Assembly: GCF_002205845.1 (NCBI RefSeq) | Contig: NZ_NISI01000016.1 | Location: 52,332-116,331, forward strand | Source: Roseateles puraquae | GTDB lineage: Bacteria > Pseudomonadota > Gammaproteobacteria > Burkholderiales > Burkholderiaceae_C | Direction of reading: 5' to 3' | Length of the DNA stretch: 64,000 nt | In this document: piece by piece, positions 1 to 8,374 of the stretch | Numbering within the stretch: the first letter of the stretch is position 1 | Layout: each line of letters starts with the position of its first letter | Notes under the pieces: generated by a model | Databases searched by the model: none | Told to the model about the DNA's origin: nothing | What the model saw: only the letters and a program-made list of their open reading frames with translations | Position numbers and translations under genes: made by a program

Positions 1-36
1 GGCCGCGCATCGGGGCCGTGTGGCGGCGCCTTGGCG

Positions 37-654
37 CTATCGCCCGCAGTCCCAGCCGTTCAGGAAGGGCCGTGCGGTGATGCCGAGTTGTCGGGTTGTC
101 GTCTGGGTCTTGCCTTTGCTGCGGGTGGTCGACACGTGCTGGCCGGTCAGGAAGTTGGTGCTGCCACGCTCCGCTTCGCCCGATGACTCGTCTTCCGAAC
201 GCGTGTCTTCGCCGATCAGCTCCAGGTCTTGGCGCCCGGCGTTGTAGCGAAAGCGCCGGGTCGTGCTGCCCCATCGACCGCCGTCTGCCGTCTCGACCGT
301 CTCGACCAACAGCGCCCCGCGCCGGATCTCCAAGTTGTAGAACTTGCTCGGGTGGCAGAAATCGGCGGACACGGATAGCACGCGGTAGCCGCCTGCGGGC
401 GTACCGGCCAGGATCACGAGCCGTTCGTCCCTGCCCGCGTCGGTGCCCGTGCTGCCGGTCAACAGCATCGCGACATCCGCCATGCCATCGCCATTGAGGT
501 CACCTTCCGCCTGGGTCCACAGGAACTGCAGGTGGCCCAAATCGGGCCGCAGTTGCAGGAACATCTGCTGAGGGTCCAGGCGCTCAGCCGCAGCGAGCGG
601 CAGGGCGAGCCCGAGCAGCAAAGGCCCAACGACAAGAGAGCAGATGCGCATCAT
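37..654 (-). CDS. Secreted protein of unknown function with a DxNxDG calcium-binding-like loop
   Basis: About 205 residues. The N-terminus is a clear signal peptide (short basic start, then a Leu/Ala-rich core ending in LAAAE), so export to the periplasm or beyond is likely. Around residues 50-65 there is a DLNGDGMADVAML segment, a D-x-N-x-D-G-x-x-D pattern typical of EF-hand or FG-GAP/VCBS-like calcium loops. No catalytic motif was recognised. The first ATG is at 654; a GTG at 657 would overlap the upstream ASCH gene stop as GTGA, so the start is uncertain by one codon. The overlap suggests co-translation with the ASCH gene. Function unknown. Confidence 0.7.
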   Translation of the reverse strand: MMRICSLVVGPLLLGLALPLAAAERLDPQQMFLQLRPDLGHLQFLWTQAEGDLNGDGMADVAMLLTGSTGTDAGRDERLVILAGTPAGGYRVLSVSADFCHPSKFYNLEIRRGALLVETVETADGGRWGSTTRRFRYNAGRQDLELIGEDTRSEDESSGEAERGSTNFLTGQHVSTTRSKGKTQTTTRQLGITARPFLNGWDCGR

Positions 655-1154
655 CACAGTCCCGAGGGCTGCTGGAGGGTGTGGTGCAAGGCTGAGTCAT
701 CCGTGGCGCTTGAGCACAGGCGCCGCACCACGGCCAGTGTCTCCCACAGGATGAGGGTCTCGTCACTGAACGCCTGCCCCTCGCGTGCCGCCTTGGCGCG
801 GAACCAGCCGCCGGTGTGGTGGCGCCAGGAGGCCAGCGTGCGCTCGCCTTCGCCATAGGCCAGCGCCATGGGCTCCGTCACGTCGCAGTAGCGCACCGGC
901 ATGACCCCGGTCGTCTCGATGATGGCCACGGGCTGGTCCCGCCCGTCCAGCAGCACGGACAGCGCGCCGGCGAACGGGATGCGGCCGTCCGGGTAGTCCC
1001 AGAAGGCCGAAGAGGTCGCCGTCTTGATGCCCGACAGGATGAGGCCGGCGCCTTCGTCAGCGAGCGCTGGCGTGCCACCGATGCTGATCGGCAGGAAGAA
1101 GCGATGGCTCTGCCCGGGATAGGCGGCTTCGAGGATGTCGTGGTGCAGGTTCAT
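654..1154 (-). CDS. ASCH domain protein
   Basis: 166 residues starting at MNLHHDIL. The central region (ILSGIKTATSSAFWDY, then an IIETTGVMPVRYCDVT strand) matches the ASCH fold, a small beta-barrel related to PUA domains and thought to bind RNA or modified nucleobases; some relatives hydrolyse N4-acetylcytidine. The conserved SGIKTAT basic loop and the T-E-P-M-A-L-A-Y-G-E-G stretch are present. An upstream in-frame extension to 1406 is open but has no start-like context and lies antisense to the next gene, so I start at 1154. The stop overlaps the start of the following secreted protein gene. The exact substrate is unknown. Confidence 0.75.
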   Translation of the reverse strand: MNLHHDILEAAYPGQSHRFFLPISIGGTPALADEGAGLILSGIKTATSSAFWDYPDGRIPFAGALSVLLDGRDQPVAIIETTGVMPVRYCDVTEPMALAYGEGERTLASWRHHTGGWFRAKAAREGQAFSDETLILWETLAVVRRLCSSATDDSALHHTLQQPSGL

Positions 1155-1219
1155 GGGCCCTCCCGTGGCGGCATTCTGCCCAGCCGCGCTGTGCTTGGGC
1201 GACCGGCAGGCGCTGGCCC

Positions 1220-1846
1220 TCAGGGCTGCAGCCAGCCGCCCAGCCGCTCCCAGCGCCGACGCCCGGTGTCCCAACCGTAGCAGAGGTACTCGTAGTCCGA
1301 CGTCATCGGTGCCACGCAGGCGGCATCCATGGAGGAGCGTCGCTTGACCGTGTCTTGAACGCCTGCCGAGCGAAGGCGGGCGTTCAGCCGCTCGACGGCG
1401 GTCCATGACAGGCAGCGGGCACTCGGAAAGCGCGGCATCGTCCCCGCCACGCGCCCGGGTGCCGGCTTCTCATCCCACACCACCTGCGGCGCAGCACCCG
1501 GCGAGAAAACGGCATACATCAGCCGGCTTGCATCGGCCGTCACGAGCCCCAGCAAGGCCTGCGACTGCCCCGGCCGGTCGAACGAGCCGATGCAGGCGGC
1601 GACGACGTGGAGCCCGCCCGGCATGTCAGCCACGGCGGCCAACCACTGCTGGGCCTGCTGGCCGCCGACGGCAGCCCGCAGGTAGGCGCCCCCTGCGGCA
1701 TGCACGGCGGCGAGCCGGTCCACCGTGATCGGCTGGGCCTGCTCGGCTGCCGGAAAGTCCTCCGCCGCGCGTGCCGCGGGCGCACTCAGCAGGCTGGCCC
1801 CCAGGACCCAGGGCAGTAGGCGACGGTCAAGGTTGTGCAGAGGCAT
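1220..1846 (-). CDS. Secreted hypothetical protein
   Basis: 208 residues with a signal peptide (basic MPLHNLDRRLL, then hydrophobic to APAARAAED). No family was recognised. The mature part contains four cysteines (ACIGS, RCLSW, ACVAP, YLCYGWD) that could form disulfides in the periplasm, and a Trp-rich C-terminus. A perfect Shine-Dalgarno-like AAGGAGG lies at 1883-1889, about 36 bases before the ATG, too far to serve it; no in-frame start fits that site better. It is not overlapped with its neighbours. Function unknown. Confidence 0.6.
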   Translation of the reverse strand: MPLHNLDRRLLPWVLGASLLSAPAARAAEDFPAAEQAQPITVDRLAAVHAAGGAYLRAAVGGQQAQQWLAAVADMPGGLHVVAACIGSFDRPGQSQALLGLVTADASRLMYAVFSPGAAPQVVWDEKPAPGRVAGTMPRFPSARCLSWTAVERLNARLRSAGVQDTVKRRSSMDAACVAPMTSDYEYLCYGWDTGRRRWERLGGWLQP

Positions 1847-2038
1847 TCAGCTCTCGGAATGGTTGTTGGCAAGCGTCCCGTTCCTCCTTAGCGTTTCGGT
1901 GCCGGGCTCCGTGCTGAGCCGGATTGCATCGCCACAGGCGTGCCTGCAGCAACTGCGGCTGCCCCGAATGGTGCCCCCGGGCGCGCCGGGGTCTGCTGCA
2001 GTGCTGCTGCTGAACTTGAACGGTCGCTCCGCTGTGGC

Positions 2039-3277
2039 TCACGCGGCCAGCAACTGCTCCAGCCGCTGCTCTTTCAGCCCGTAGAAGCGCTTGATCTCTG
2101 CGATCTGCGCCAGCAGCTCCGGCCGCCGTGCAGCCAGAGCCGCGGCGGCAGGCCCTTGCGCCTTGACCGCCAAGATCATCTTGTTCTTGCTGGTGTGCTC
2201 CAGCGCGATGAACTCGAACACCTGGGTGCGGTAGCCCTGGCTCTCCAGCAGCAGGGCGCGCAGCGAGTCGGTCACCATTTCGGCCTCCTGGCCGAGGTGG
2301 ATGCCGTGCTGCAGCATGGGCCTGAGCACCTCGGGCAGCGTCATCTGCGGGCGCAGCTCCTTGTGGCAGCAGGGCGAGCTCATGATGATGCGCGCGCCGC
2401 TTTGCAGGCCCACGTGCAGGGCGTGGTCGGTGGCGATGTCGCAGGCATGCAGCGCGATCATCACGTCCAGCGGCTGCACGGCCTGGGTGCGCACGTCGCC
2501 CTGGTCGAATCGGATGCCCTGCAACTGCTCGCCTTCGATGACGGCGTTGCACAGCTTGACCATGTCGTCGCGCAGCTCGATGCCGGTCACCCGGGGTGCC
2601 AGGCCCCGGGCCTGCAGCCAGTCGTGCACGGCAATGGTCAGGTAGCCCTTGCCGGAGCCAAAGTCGGCCACTCGCACCGGGCCTTGCAAGCCGGCCTCCT
2701 CGACCGCAGAGGACAGGATCTCGACGAAGCGGTTGATCTGCTTCCACTTGCGCGCCATGGCCGGCACCAGGGCCGGCTCACCCTTGACGACGTGGGTCAG
2801 GCCGAGGGCCGACCACACCGGATGGGCCATCTCCAGCGGCCGGTGCTTGGCCTTGTCGTGCACCGCGGGCGCGGGCGCCTCGACGGCGTCGATGCGCGTC
2901 ACGCGCAGCGTCTCCCGGCCCTTGCGGCTCACGGCGAACTGCACCTCTTCCGCCGAGGTATGCAGATGGGCATTGCGAAAGCGCGCGCCGAGCAGGCGGG
3001 CAACCTCGTCCAGGCCCGCCTCGGGCGCGTGGTTCTTGGTGATGTCCTTGGTCCGGTGGCGCCACAGAAACGTGAGCGCCGGCTCACCGCGCAGCTCAAT
3101 CGCACGAACCGTCAACCGCTCCACGTCCTCGTCATCGCCCACCGGGCCCGACAACAGCAGCTTGCCGAACTGACCGCTGGCGAGGGCCAGGCGCACCAGA
3201 TGCAGGAAGCGCTCGTGCGCAGGCGCCGTGGCGGCGGGGGGTGGGGTGATGAGGGCAGTGAACAACGGCGCGGCCAT
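2039..3277 (-). CDS. Class I SAM-dependent methyltransferase, METTL25/RRNAD1-like
   Basis: 412 residues. The N-terminal third has no recognised motif. The C-terminal half is a Rossmann-type methyltransferase: motif I reads VADFGSGKGYLTIAVHDWL (around residue 215), followed by a GIELRDDMV acidic strand end and LHACDIATDHAL. The SSPCCHKELR signature is characteristic of the METTL25/RRNAD1-like group, also found in bacteria. The substrate is not established for bacterial members, so it could modify RNA, protein or a small molecule. It is separated from the downstream secreted protein gene by 192 bases in which I see only the unused AAGGAGG noted there. It begins with ATG at 3277. Confidence 0.8.
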   Translation of the reverse strand: MAAPLFTALITPPPAATAPAHERFLHLVRLALASGQFGKLLLSGPVGDDEDVERLTVRAIELRGEPALTFLWRHRTKDITKNHAPEAGLDEVARLLGARFRNAHLHTSAEEVQFAVSRKGRETLRVTRIDAVEAPAPAVHDKAKHRPLEMAHPVWSALGLTHVVKGEPALVPAMARKWKQINRFVEILSSAVEEAGLQGPVRVADFGSGKGYLTIAVHDWLQARGLAPRVTGIELRDDMVKLCNAVIEGEQLQGIRFDQGDVRTQAVQPLDVMIALHACDIATDHALHVGLQSGARIIMSSPCCHKELRPQMTLPEVLRPMLQHGIHLGQEAEMVTDSLRALLLESQGYRTQVFEFIALEHTSKNKMILAVKAQGPAAAALAARRPELLAQIAEIKRFYGLKEQRLEQLLAA

Positions 3278-3287
3278 GGCGCCATTG

Positions 3288-3830
3288 TCAGTGACGGCGT
3301 CCGCCTCGCCTGCGCAAGGCGACCACCCCCAGGCCTGCCAGCCACAGCGCCAGGCTCTGCGGCTCCGGCACGGCGGCCGACACCTCCAGCGGGGCCCAGG
3401 AGCTGGACGACAGGCCGAGCGGCTCGTCGCTGACGGTGCCCGGCACCTGGTAGCTCGGCCAGCCCATGCTGTCGTAGCTGAAGTGGCGACCGCCTTCGGC
3501 GTCCTGGCTGACGCCGGTCATGTGCCAGACCCGCCCGGTGGCCAGCTCGAACTCCAGGCCCGCGCGGTCATCCAAGCCGAGGCTGAACGCGGCCACCGCA
3601 CGGTTGCCGCTCCAGTGCAGCTCGAAGCCGGTGAGCTCATAGCCGTACAGCCAGCCATCGCCGTCCAGGTCGGCCCCGGCAAAGGTGCCGGTGATGCGGG
3701 CCTCGTCGGCAAACCCGGTCTGGCTGAACACGAAAGACTGCACGGGCGCCTCGGCCCGCGCCGGCTCGACCACGACCGCAGCCGCCAGGGCCAACAGCGC
3801 CGTGAGCGCAAAGAAGCGAGAGGTTGACAT
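3288..3830 (-). CDS. PEP-CTERM sorting domain protein
   Basis: 180 residues. Signal peptide at residues 1-27 (MSTSRFFALTALLALAA...). The C-terminus has the full PEP-CTERM tripartite signal: VPEPQS, a hydrophobic helix (LALWLAGLGVVAL), then an Arg-rich tail RRRGGRRH. Such proteins are processed by an exosortase and go to the cell surface or exopolysaccharide matrix. The N-terminal part contains an Asp/Gly stretch (ADLDGDGWLYGYE) that could bind calcium. Start chosen at 3830 because GGAG lies a suitable distance upstream; an ATG 11 codons earlier lacks one. No exosortase gene is in this window. Function of the mature domain unknown. Confidence 0.85.
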   Translation of the reverse strand: MSTSRFFALTALLALAAAVVVEPARAEAPVQSFVFSQTGFADEARITGTFAGADLDGDGWLYGYELTGFELHWSGNRAVAAFSLGLDDRAGLEFELATGRVWHMTGVSQDAEGGRHFSYDSMGWPSYQVPGTVSDEPLGLSSSSWAPLEVSAAVPEPQSLALWLAGLGVVALRRRGGRRH

Positions 3831-3951
3831 GACGGGACTCCATCCGTTGAAAAGAGTCGTCATGCTGCCGACCTGGCGCCGCAGGCACTTCGCCCAGGAG
3901 AGCCACTGCCCGTGAACAAGGGATGGCCCGATGGGGCCAGCCTCCGCGGCC

Positions 3952-6357
3952 TCAGCGCCCCGGCCAACCGAACTGCAGGCCCACGACCACCGCGTTGTAG
4001 ACCGCGTGCACCAGCATCGGAGCCATCAAGCTGCGGCCACGCTCGTAGGCCGCCGCGGTGCACAGCCCCAGAAAGAACACAGGGATCATGGACACCGGTG
4101 GGTGCACGACCGCAAAGACCGCCGCGCTGGCAGCCGCCGAGGGCCACCAAGCGAAAGAGCGACGCAAGCCTGCAAAGATCAGGCCGCGGAAGATGAACTC
4201 CTCGAACACCGGCGCCGCCAGCACGCACAGCCAGGCTAGCCCGATGCGCAAGGCCGGCGCCACCGCAGCGCCGGCCTCGGGCATCAGCAACAGCTGCCTG
4301 AGGGCCAGCAGGTAGGCAGCCCCCAGCCCGGCCGCCGCCGCGCCCCACAGCAGGCCCTCCCGCACCGCGGCGCTGCGTTGCCCGGCCCTGCCGAGCAGCG
4401 AGGGCAGCGTCTTCACGCCGGCACGCCAGTACACCAGGCGCGCCAGGCCATAAGTCAGTGCGCCGGCCGCCACAAAGGACACCAGCACGCCGGCGCCGGG
4501 TCTGTCAGGCTGAAAGACTCGCCACAGGGCTGACAGCATCAGCTGCAGCACGAGGAAAGCCGTCGCGGCGATCAGGCCGTCCGCCACCGACGGCTGGGCC
4601 GGGGGCGAGGCCACGGGATCGAGCAGGAAGGGCAAGGCGTCGTTCGCCTTCTGCCACAGTGCCAGGGCGAGCAGGCCGACCAGCAGCAGGATGACGAGGG
4701 ACTGCCACCACGCCGCCGCCCAGAGGCCATACCCATAGAAGCCGCTCAGCATCATGAACAGGTAGACGAAGCCCGGCCGCACGCGCGCGCTGCGCTCCTG
4801 CGCCAGCGGGTCGCTGGCAAACACCGCGAGCGAGACGGCGATCACCGAGAACAGCGGCACCCCGGCCAAAGCCAACAGGCCAAGTCCCAGGTAGCGCCAG
4901 CCCGCGCCGGGTGCCATATGCAGGGCGCCGGGCAGCAGCACACCGACCGGATAGGCCAGCGCAATCACGGCCCACAGGGCCGCCTTGTCGCGCAGCACGC
5001 TGCCCACACTGCGGGGGAAGGTGTAGAGCAGCCACAAGGCCGCGCCTTCAGTGTTGAGCGTCTGGAAGGCCGACAGCATCAGCATGTAGCTCGCCAGCCC
5101 GAAGGCGATGGATGCAATCAGTGCTGGCGGGCCGCTGAACAGCTGGCCGAGTGCCTGGGTGCCGCCATTGAGCACGATCTGGCTGCCGATGATCAGCACG
5201 GGCAGCAGCAGGGTCTGCACCAGGAAGTTGCGGTCGCGAGCGAGCAGCAGCAGTTCGCGACGCTGCACGGGCGAGCGCAAAGGCAGTTGCCAGCCGCCTC
5301 GGGCGCTGCGCGCGACGCCCGGCCCGCGGGTGCCGGCCTCGCGCGAGCCGCCCGACAGCAGCCCGTGGCGCAACTGCCGGTGCATCCAGGCCACGCCCGC
5401 CGCCAGCAAGAGCCCAGCCTGCGCCCAGGCGGCAAACAGCAGCACCAGGGCCTGCCATGGCGTACCGGCATACAGCGCCTGCACGACCAGGCCCGGTGGC
5501 GTCCACAGCAGCCAGCCCGGGCTTTCGCTGACCATCGACACCCCCAAGCTCGCCCCCTGCGAGCTCCCGACCGACAAGGCCAGGTACAAGCCCAACAGCC
5601 CCAGCACCGACATCAGGGCCTGCAGATTGCGCAGGCGTGCCGGCGCCAGGCGCAGGCGCAGGCCGATGTCCACCACCGACCTCAGCAGCGCCGCGAGCGC
5701 AAACAGGGGCAACGCAGCGGCCAACGCCATCAGGGGCACCAGCCAACCCGGCGACACCTGCTGCCAGGCCAGCACCAGCAGCAGGGGCAACAGGGACAAC
5801 AGCGCGAACAGGCTGGTCACGCTGCGCTCCGCCAACCGTGCCCAGAGCAAGGTAGGCATGCGGATGGGCAGCGTGACCAGCCATTCCATGTCCCACTCCG
5901 GCCGTGCCAGCTCGCGGGTGCCGAGGTCATTGCAGACGGCGACAACCCACAGCAGCGCGATCAGGCCCGTGGTGGCACGCAACAGCACCGGCTCCACCGC
6001 CGTGCGCTCGAAGGTCTGGCGGAACTTCTCGCCCGCCTCGCTCACGCCATCCGCACCGCCCACCGCGTCGATCTGCGCTTGCACGACGAGCGTGTGATGC
6101 AGATTGCGCAGGCTCTGTTTCGCCATGACGCCGAACCCGAACAGCATCATGCCGCCCAGGAACAGCCCGGCCAGCAGGCCGACGCCCTTCTTGCGGCCTG
6201 TTCCTGTGCGCTGGGGTCTGTGCGCATCGCGCTTGCTCTTGGCACCGAAGGACAGGCGGCTCACGGCGCCGAACAAGTTGACCAATCGCAGCAGGCGCAG
6301 CCGCGTGAGCAGCCACAGCATCTGCCAGGCACTCGGCACCGGTCGCAGGGGCGTCAC
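3952..6357 (-). CDS. ABC transporter permease fused to a CPBP (CAAX-type) intramembrane protease
   Basis: 801 residues, starting at GTG 6357 that overlaps the ATPase stop as GTGA. The first ~580 residues are ABC-2 type permease sequence with many hydrophobic segments; the last ~200 form a CPBP/Abi membrane protease domain with all three motifs: EEFIFRG near 719-725, FAVVH with His near 752, and HAVYN near 784-788. Fused ABC-permease/CPBP proteins are known, mainly linked with NatA-like ATPases, and are thought to handle export of peptides or sodium. The partner ATPase lies directly upstream. Substrate unknown. The remaining 121 bases to the PEP-CTERM gene show no clear strong terminator. Confidence 0.85.
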   Translation of the reverse strand: MTPLRPVPSAWQMLWLLTRLRLLRLVNLFGAVSRLSFGAKSKRDAHRPQRTGTGRKKGVGLLAGLFLGGMMLFGFGVMAKQSLRNLHHTLVVQAQIDAVGGADGVSEAGEKFRQTFERTAVEPVLLRATTGLIALLWVVAVCNDLGTRELARPEWDMEWLVTLPIRMPTLLWARLAERSVTSLFALLSLLPLLLVLAWQQVSPGWLVPLMALAAALPLFALAALLRSVVDIGLRLRLAPARLRNLQALMSVLGLLGLYLALSVGSSQGASLGVSMVSESPGWLLWTPPGLVVQALYAGTPWQALVLLFAAWAQAGLLLAAGVAWMHRQLRHGLLSGGSREAGTRGPGVARSARGGWQLPLRSPVQRRELLLLARDRNFLVQTLLLPVLIIGSQIVLNGGTQALGQLFSGPPALIASIAFGLASYMLMLSAFQTLNTEGAALWLLYTFPRSVGSVLRDKAALWAVIALAYPVGVLLPGALHMAPGAGWRYLGLGLLALAGVPLFSVIAVSLAVFASDPLAQERSARVRPGFVYLFMMLSGFYGYGLWAAAWWQSLVILLLVGLLALALWQKANDALPFLLDPVASPPAQPSVADGLIAATAFLVLQLMLSALWRVFQPDRPGAGVLVSFVAAGALTYGLARLVYWRAGVKTLPSLLGRAGQRSAAVREGLLWGAAAAGLGAAYLLALRQLLLMPEAGAAVAPALRIGLAWLCVLAAPVFEEFIFRGLIFAGLRRSFAWWPSAAASAAVFAVVHPPVSMIPVFFLGLCTAAAYERGRSLMAPMLVHAVYNAVVVGLQFGWPGR

Positions 6358-7118
6358 GGGCGCGGCTCCTGGGCGTCGCCCTCGGCAGCGCCGGCGCTCG
6401 TGATCTGCAGGAAGGCATCTTCCAGCGACGCATCCTGACCCGCGCCCGTCAGGCGCTGCTTCACCTCGGCCGGCGCGCCCAGCGCCGCCAGCTGGCCCTT
6501 GTGGAAGATGCCGATGCGGCTGCACAGGCGCTCAGCCATGTCCAGCAGGTGGGTGGAGACGAAGACGGTGCAGCCCCGCGCGGCCAGGTCACGCAGGCGC
6601 TCCTGCACATCGCGCGAGGCGCGCGGGTCCAGCCCGTTGATGGGTTCGTCCAGGATGAGCACCTCGGGCTCATGGATGAGGGCGCAGGCCAGGCCGAGCT
6701 TCTTCTTCATGCCCAGCGAGTAGTTGACCGCGTACTCCTGGGCCTCGTCGCGCAGCGCGAACTCGTCCAGCATGCGGTCGGCCCGCACGCCGGCCTCGCG
6801 GCGGCCGAAGCCGTGCATCTCGGCCACGAACTGCAGAATCTCGCGACCACGCAGAAAGTCGTAGAACACCGGCGTATCCGGCAGGTAGCCCACATGGCGC
6901 TGCACCTCGGCCCGCTCGCTGTGGCAGTCCAGCCCCGCGATCTGCACCCGGCCGCTGCTGGGCACGAGGATGCCCATCATCATGCGGATGGTGGTGGTCT
7001 TGCCCGCGCCGTTCGGGCCGAGGCAGCCGAACAGCTCGCCGCGCGCGACGCTGAAGTCCAGGCCCTTCACAGCCTCGAAGTTGCCGTAGCGCTTGCCCAG
7101 TTGCTGAAAATCGATCAC
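6354..7118 (-). CDS. ABC transporter ATP-binding protein
   Basis: 254 residues. Motifs in order: Walker A GPNGAGKTTT, Q-loop region near the VGYLPDTPVFYDFLRG segment, signature NYSLGMKKKLGLA (an SLGMK version rather than LSGGQ, common in ABC-2 exporters), Walker B VLILDEPINGLDP, and switch His in FVSTHLLD. The start is GTG at 7118, not ATG at 7142: a strong GGAGGAG (7124-7130) sits five bases before the GTG, whereas that same sequence would lie inside the coding region if the ATG were used. It is coupled to the fused permease/protease by GTGA. Together they form an exporter of unknown substrate. Confidence 0.9.
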   Translation of the reverse strand: MIDFQQLGKRYGNFEAVKGLDFSVARGELFGCLGPNGAGKTTTIRMMMGILVPSSGRVQIAGLDCHSERAEVQRHVGYLPDTPVFYDFLRGREILQFVAEMHGFGRREAGVRADRMLDEFALRDEAQEYAVNYSLGMKKKLGLACALIHEPEVLILDEPINGLDPRASRDVQERLRDLAARGCTVFVSTHLLDMAERLCSRIGIFHKGQLAALGAPAEVKQRLTGAGQDASLEDAFLQITSAGAAEGDAQEPRP

Positions 7119-7194
7119 GCCATCTCCTCCCGAGGCGCGCATCTTCGGCGACGCCCGGGCGGCATTCTGAGCGGGCCCCTGTGGCGCCGCCGCG

Positions 7195-7866
7195 TCAGGC
7201 GTGGGTGATGTAGCCCCGCGTCTCTGCCGTGTCCAGATGCGGCAAGGTGTTGAAGGTCACCAGGTGGTGGCGCTTGGGGTTGAAGGCGAACTCGGTGACG
7301 GCCGAGTTGCGGATGCGCAAGTTGAGTTCCACGAAGGTCTCGGCGGGTGCGCAGAGCACCTGGGCCACGGCGGTGGCGATGGGGCCGCCACTGGAGACAA
7401 TGAGGACCTGGCGGCCCATGCCGACTTCGCGCACGCGGTCCAGCGCCTGGGCCACGCCCGCGGAGAACTCGGCGTGGGAGGGCATGCCCGCGGGCGCCGT
7501 TTCGCCCGCCATCCAGGCCAGCAGGCCCTGGCGCAGCAGGCGAAAGTGCTGCTTCACCGCCTCGGGGTCGCGCGGCGGCGCCAGCGGTTCGGGGTGGATG
7601 GCGCGCACGACGGCCTCGCTGTCGTATTCATTGAGACCCGGCAGCGCCACCGGTGCCAGCGCCTCGCCCAGGCCTTCGACGATGCCCGCCAGCGACTGCG
7701 CGTGGCGCTTGAGGGTGCCGGTGAAGACGGCGTCGAAGCGCTGGCCGCGCTCGCGCCAGTAGGCGCCGAGCAGCCGGCATTGCTCATGGCCACGGGGGCT
7801 GAGCTGGTCGTAGTCGGCCGCACCGAAGCTGGCCTGGCCGTGACGGACGAGGTAGAGGGTTCCCAT
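7195..7866 (-). CDS. Histidine phosphatase family protein (phosphoglycerate mutase-like)
   Basis: 223 residues beginning MGTLYLVRHGQASFG; the RHG triad with catalytic His at residue 9 marks the histidine phosphatase superfamily. Later elements fit: a TGTLKRHAQSLAGI segment after the first half, GLNEYDSEA, and VSSGGPIATAV, where the usual second catalytic His of the SHGG motif is replaced by Ser (SSGGP). That replacement is seen in some family members and makes the catalytic mechanism less certain. An earlier in-frame start would extend over the divergent GNAT promoter, so I use 7866. Substrate unknown. Confidence 0.8.
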   Translation of the reverse strand: MGTLYLVRHGQASFGAADYDQLSPRGHEQCRLLGAYWRERGQRFDAVFTGTLKRHAQSLAGIVEGLGEALAPVALPGLNEYDSEAVVRAIHPEPLAPPRDPEAVKQHFRLLRQGLLAWMAGETAPAGMPSHAEFSAGVAQALDRVREVGMGRQVLIVSSGGPIATAVAQVLCAPAETFVELNLRIRNSAVTEFAFNPKRHHLVTFNTLPHLDTAETRGYITHA

Positions 7867-7918
7867 GCCGCGCATCATGCGGGCCGCGAGCGGCCCCGGC
7901 TGTCGCGACAATGACGCC

Positions 7919-8374
7919 ATGACCCTTCGCATCGCCACCCGCGCCGACACCGCCGAACTCTGGCGCGTTCGCTACGCCGTCACGGAGAACACCCTCACCC
8001 CTGGCCGCATCAGCGATGCCGAGCTGCACGCCTATCTGGAGGACTACGGCCGCGGCTGGGTGGTGGAGCTGGCACCGCACCCGGCGCTGCGCATCGCGGG
8101 CTTTGCGATCGGCGATGCGCGCAACGGCCACATCTGGGCGATGTTCGTGGACCCGGCCCTGCACGGCCAGGGCTACGGGCGCCAGCTGCACGATGTGATG
8201 GTGGACTGGCTCTTCGCGCAGGGCCACACGCGGCTGGACCTGGCCACCGAACCGAACTCCCGCGCCGAGGCCTTCTACCGCCGTGCCGGGTGGCAGCCCA
8301 CGGGCGAAGGCCTGGACCGCTGGGGCGACCAGCCCTTTGAACTTCATCTGAACGACTGGCAACGCCATGCTTGA
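7919..8374 (+). CDS. GNAT family N-acetyltransferase
   Basis: 151 residues beginning MTLRIATRADTAEL. The acetyl-CoA binding motif A is visible as MFVDPALHGQGYGRQLHD (Q-G-x-G-R/K type), preceded by a beta-strand AGFAIGD and followed by ATEPNSRAEAFYRRAGW, the typical GNAT motif B. Substrate not predictable. The ATG at 7919 is chosen because the family-typical N-terminus starts here; the gene is divergent from the histidine phosphatase with 52 bases between starts. The 3' end overlaps the following carboxylesterase gene by 8 bases, so the two are probably co-translated. Confidence 0.85.
   Translation: MTLRIATRADTAELWRVRYAVTENTLTPGRISDAELHAYLEDYGRGWVVELAPHPALRIAGFAIGDARNGHIWAMFVDPALHGQGYGRQLHDVMVDWLFAQGHTRLDLATEPNSRAEAFYRRAGWQPTGEGLDRWGDQPFELHLNDWQRHA

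Noticed and set aside
1883..1889. AAGGAGG as a ribosome site for a small leader peptide
   Set aside because: No start codon at proper spacing opens a credible frame in phase with the secreted protein, and no conserved peptide is visible.
6358..6525. N-terminal extension of the fused ABC permease
   Set aside because: It is out-of-frame overlap with the ATPase gene. GTG 6357 gives a GTGA junction and a normal N-terminus.
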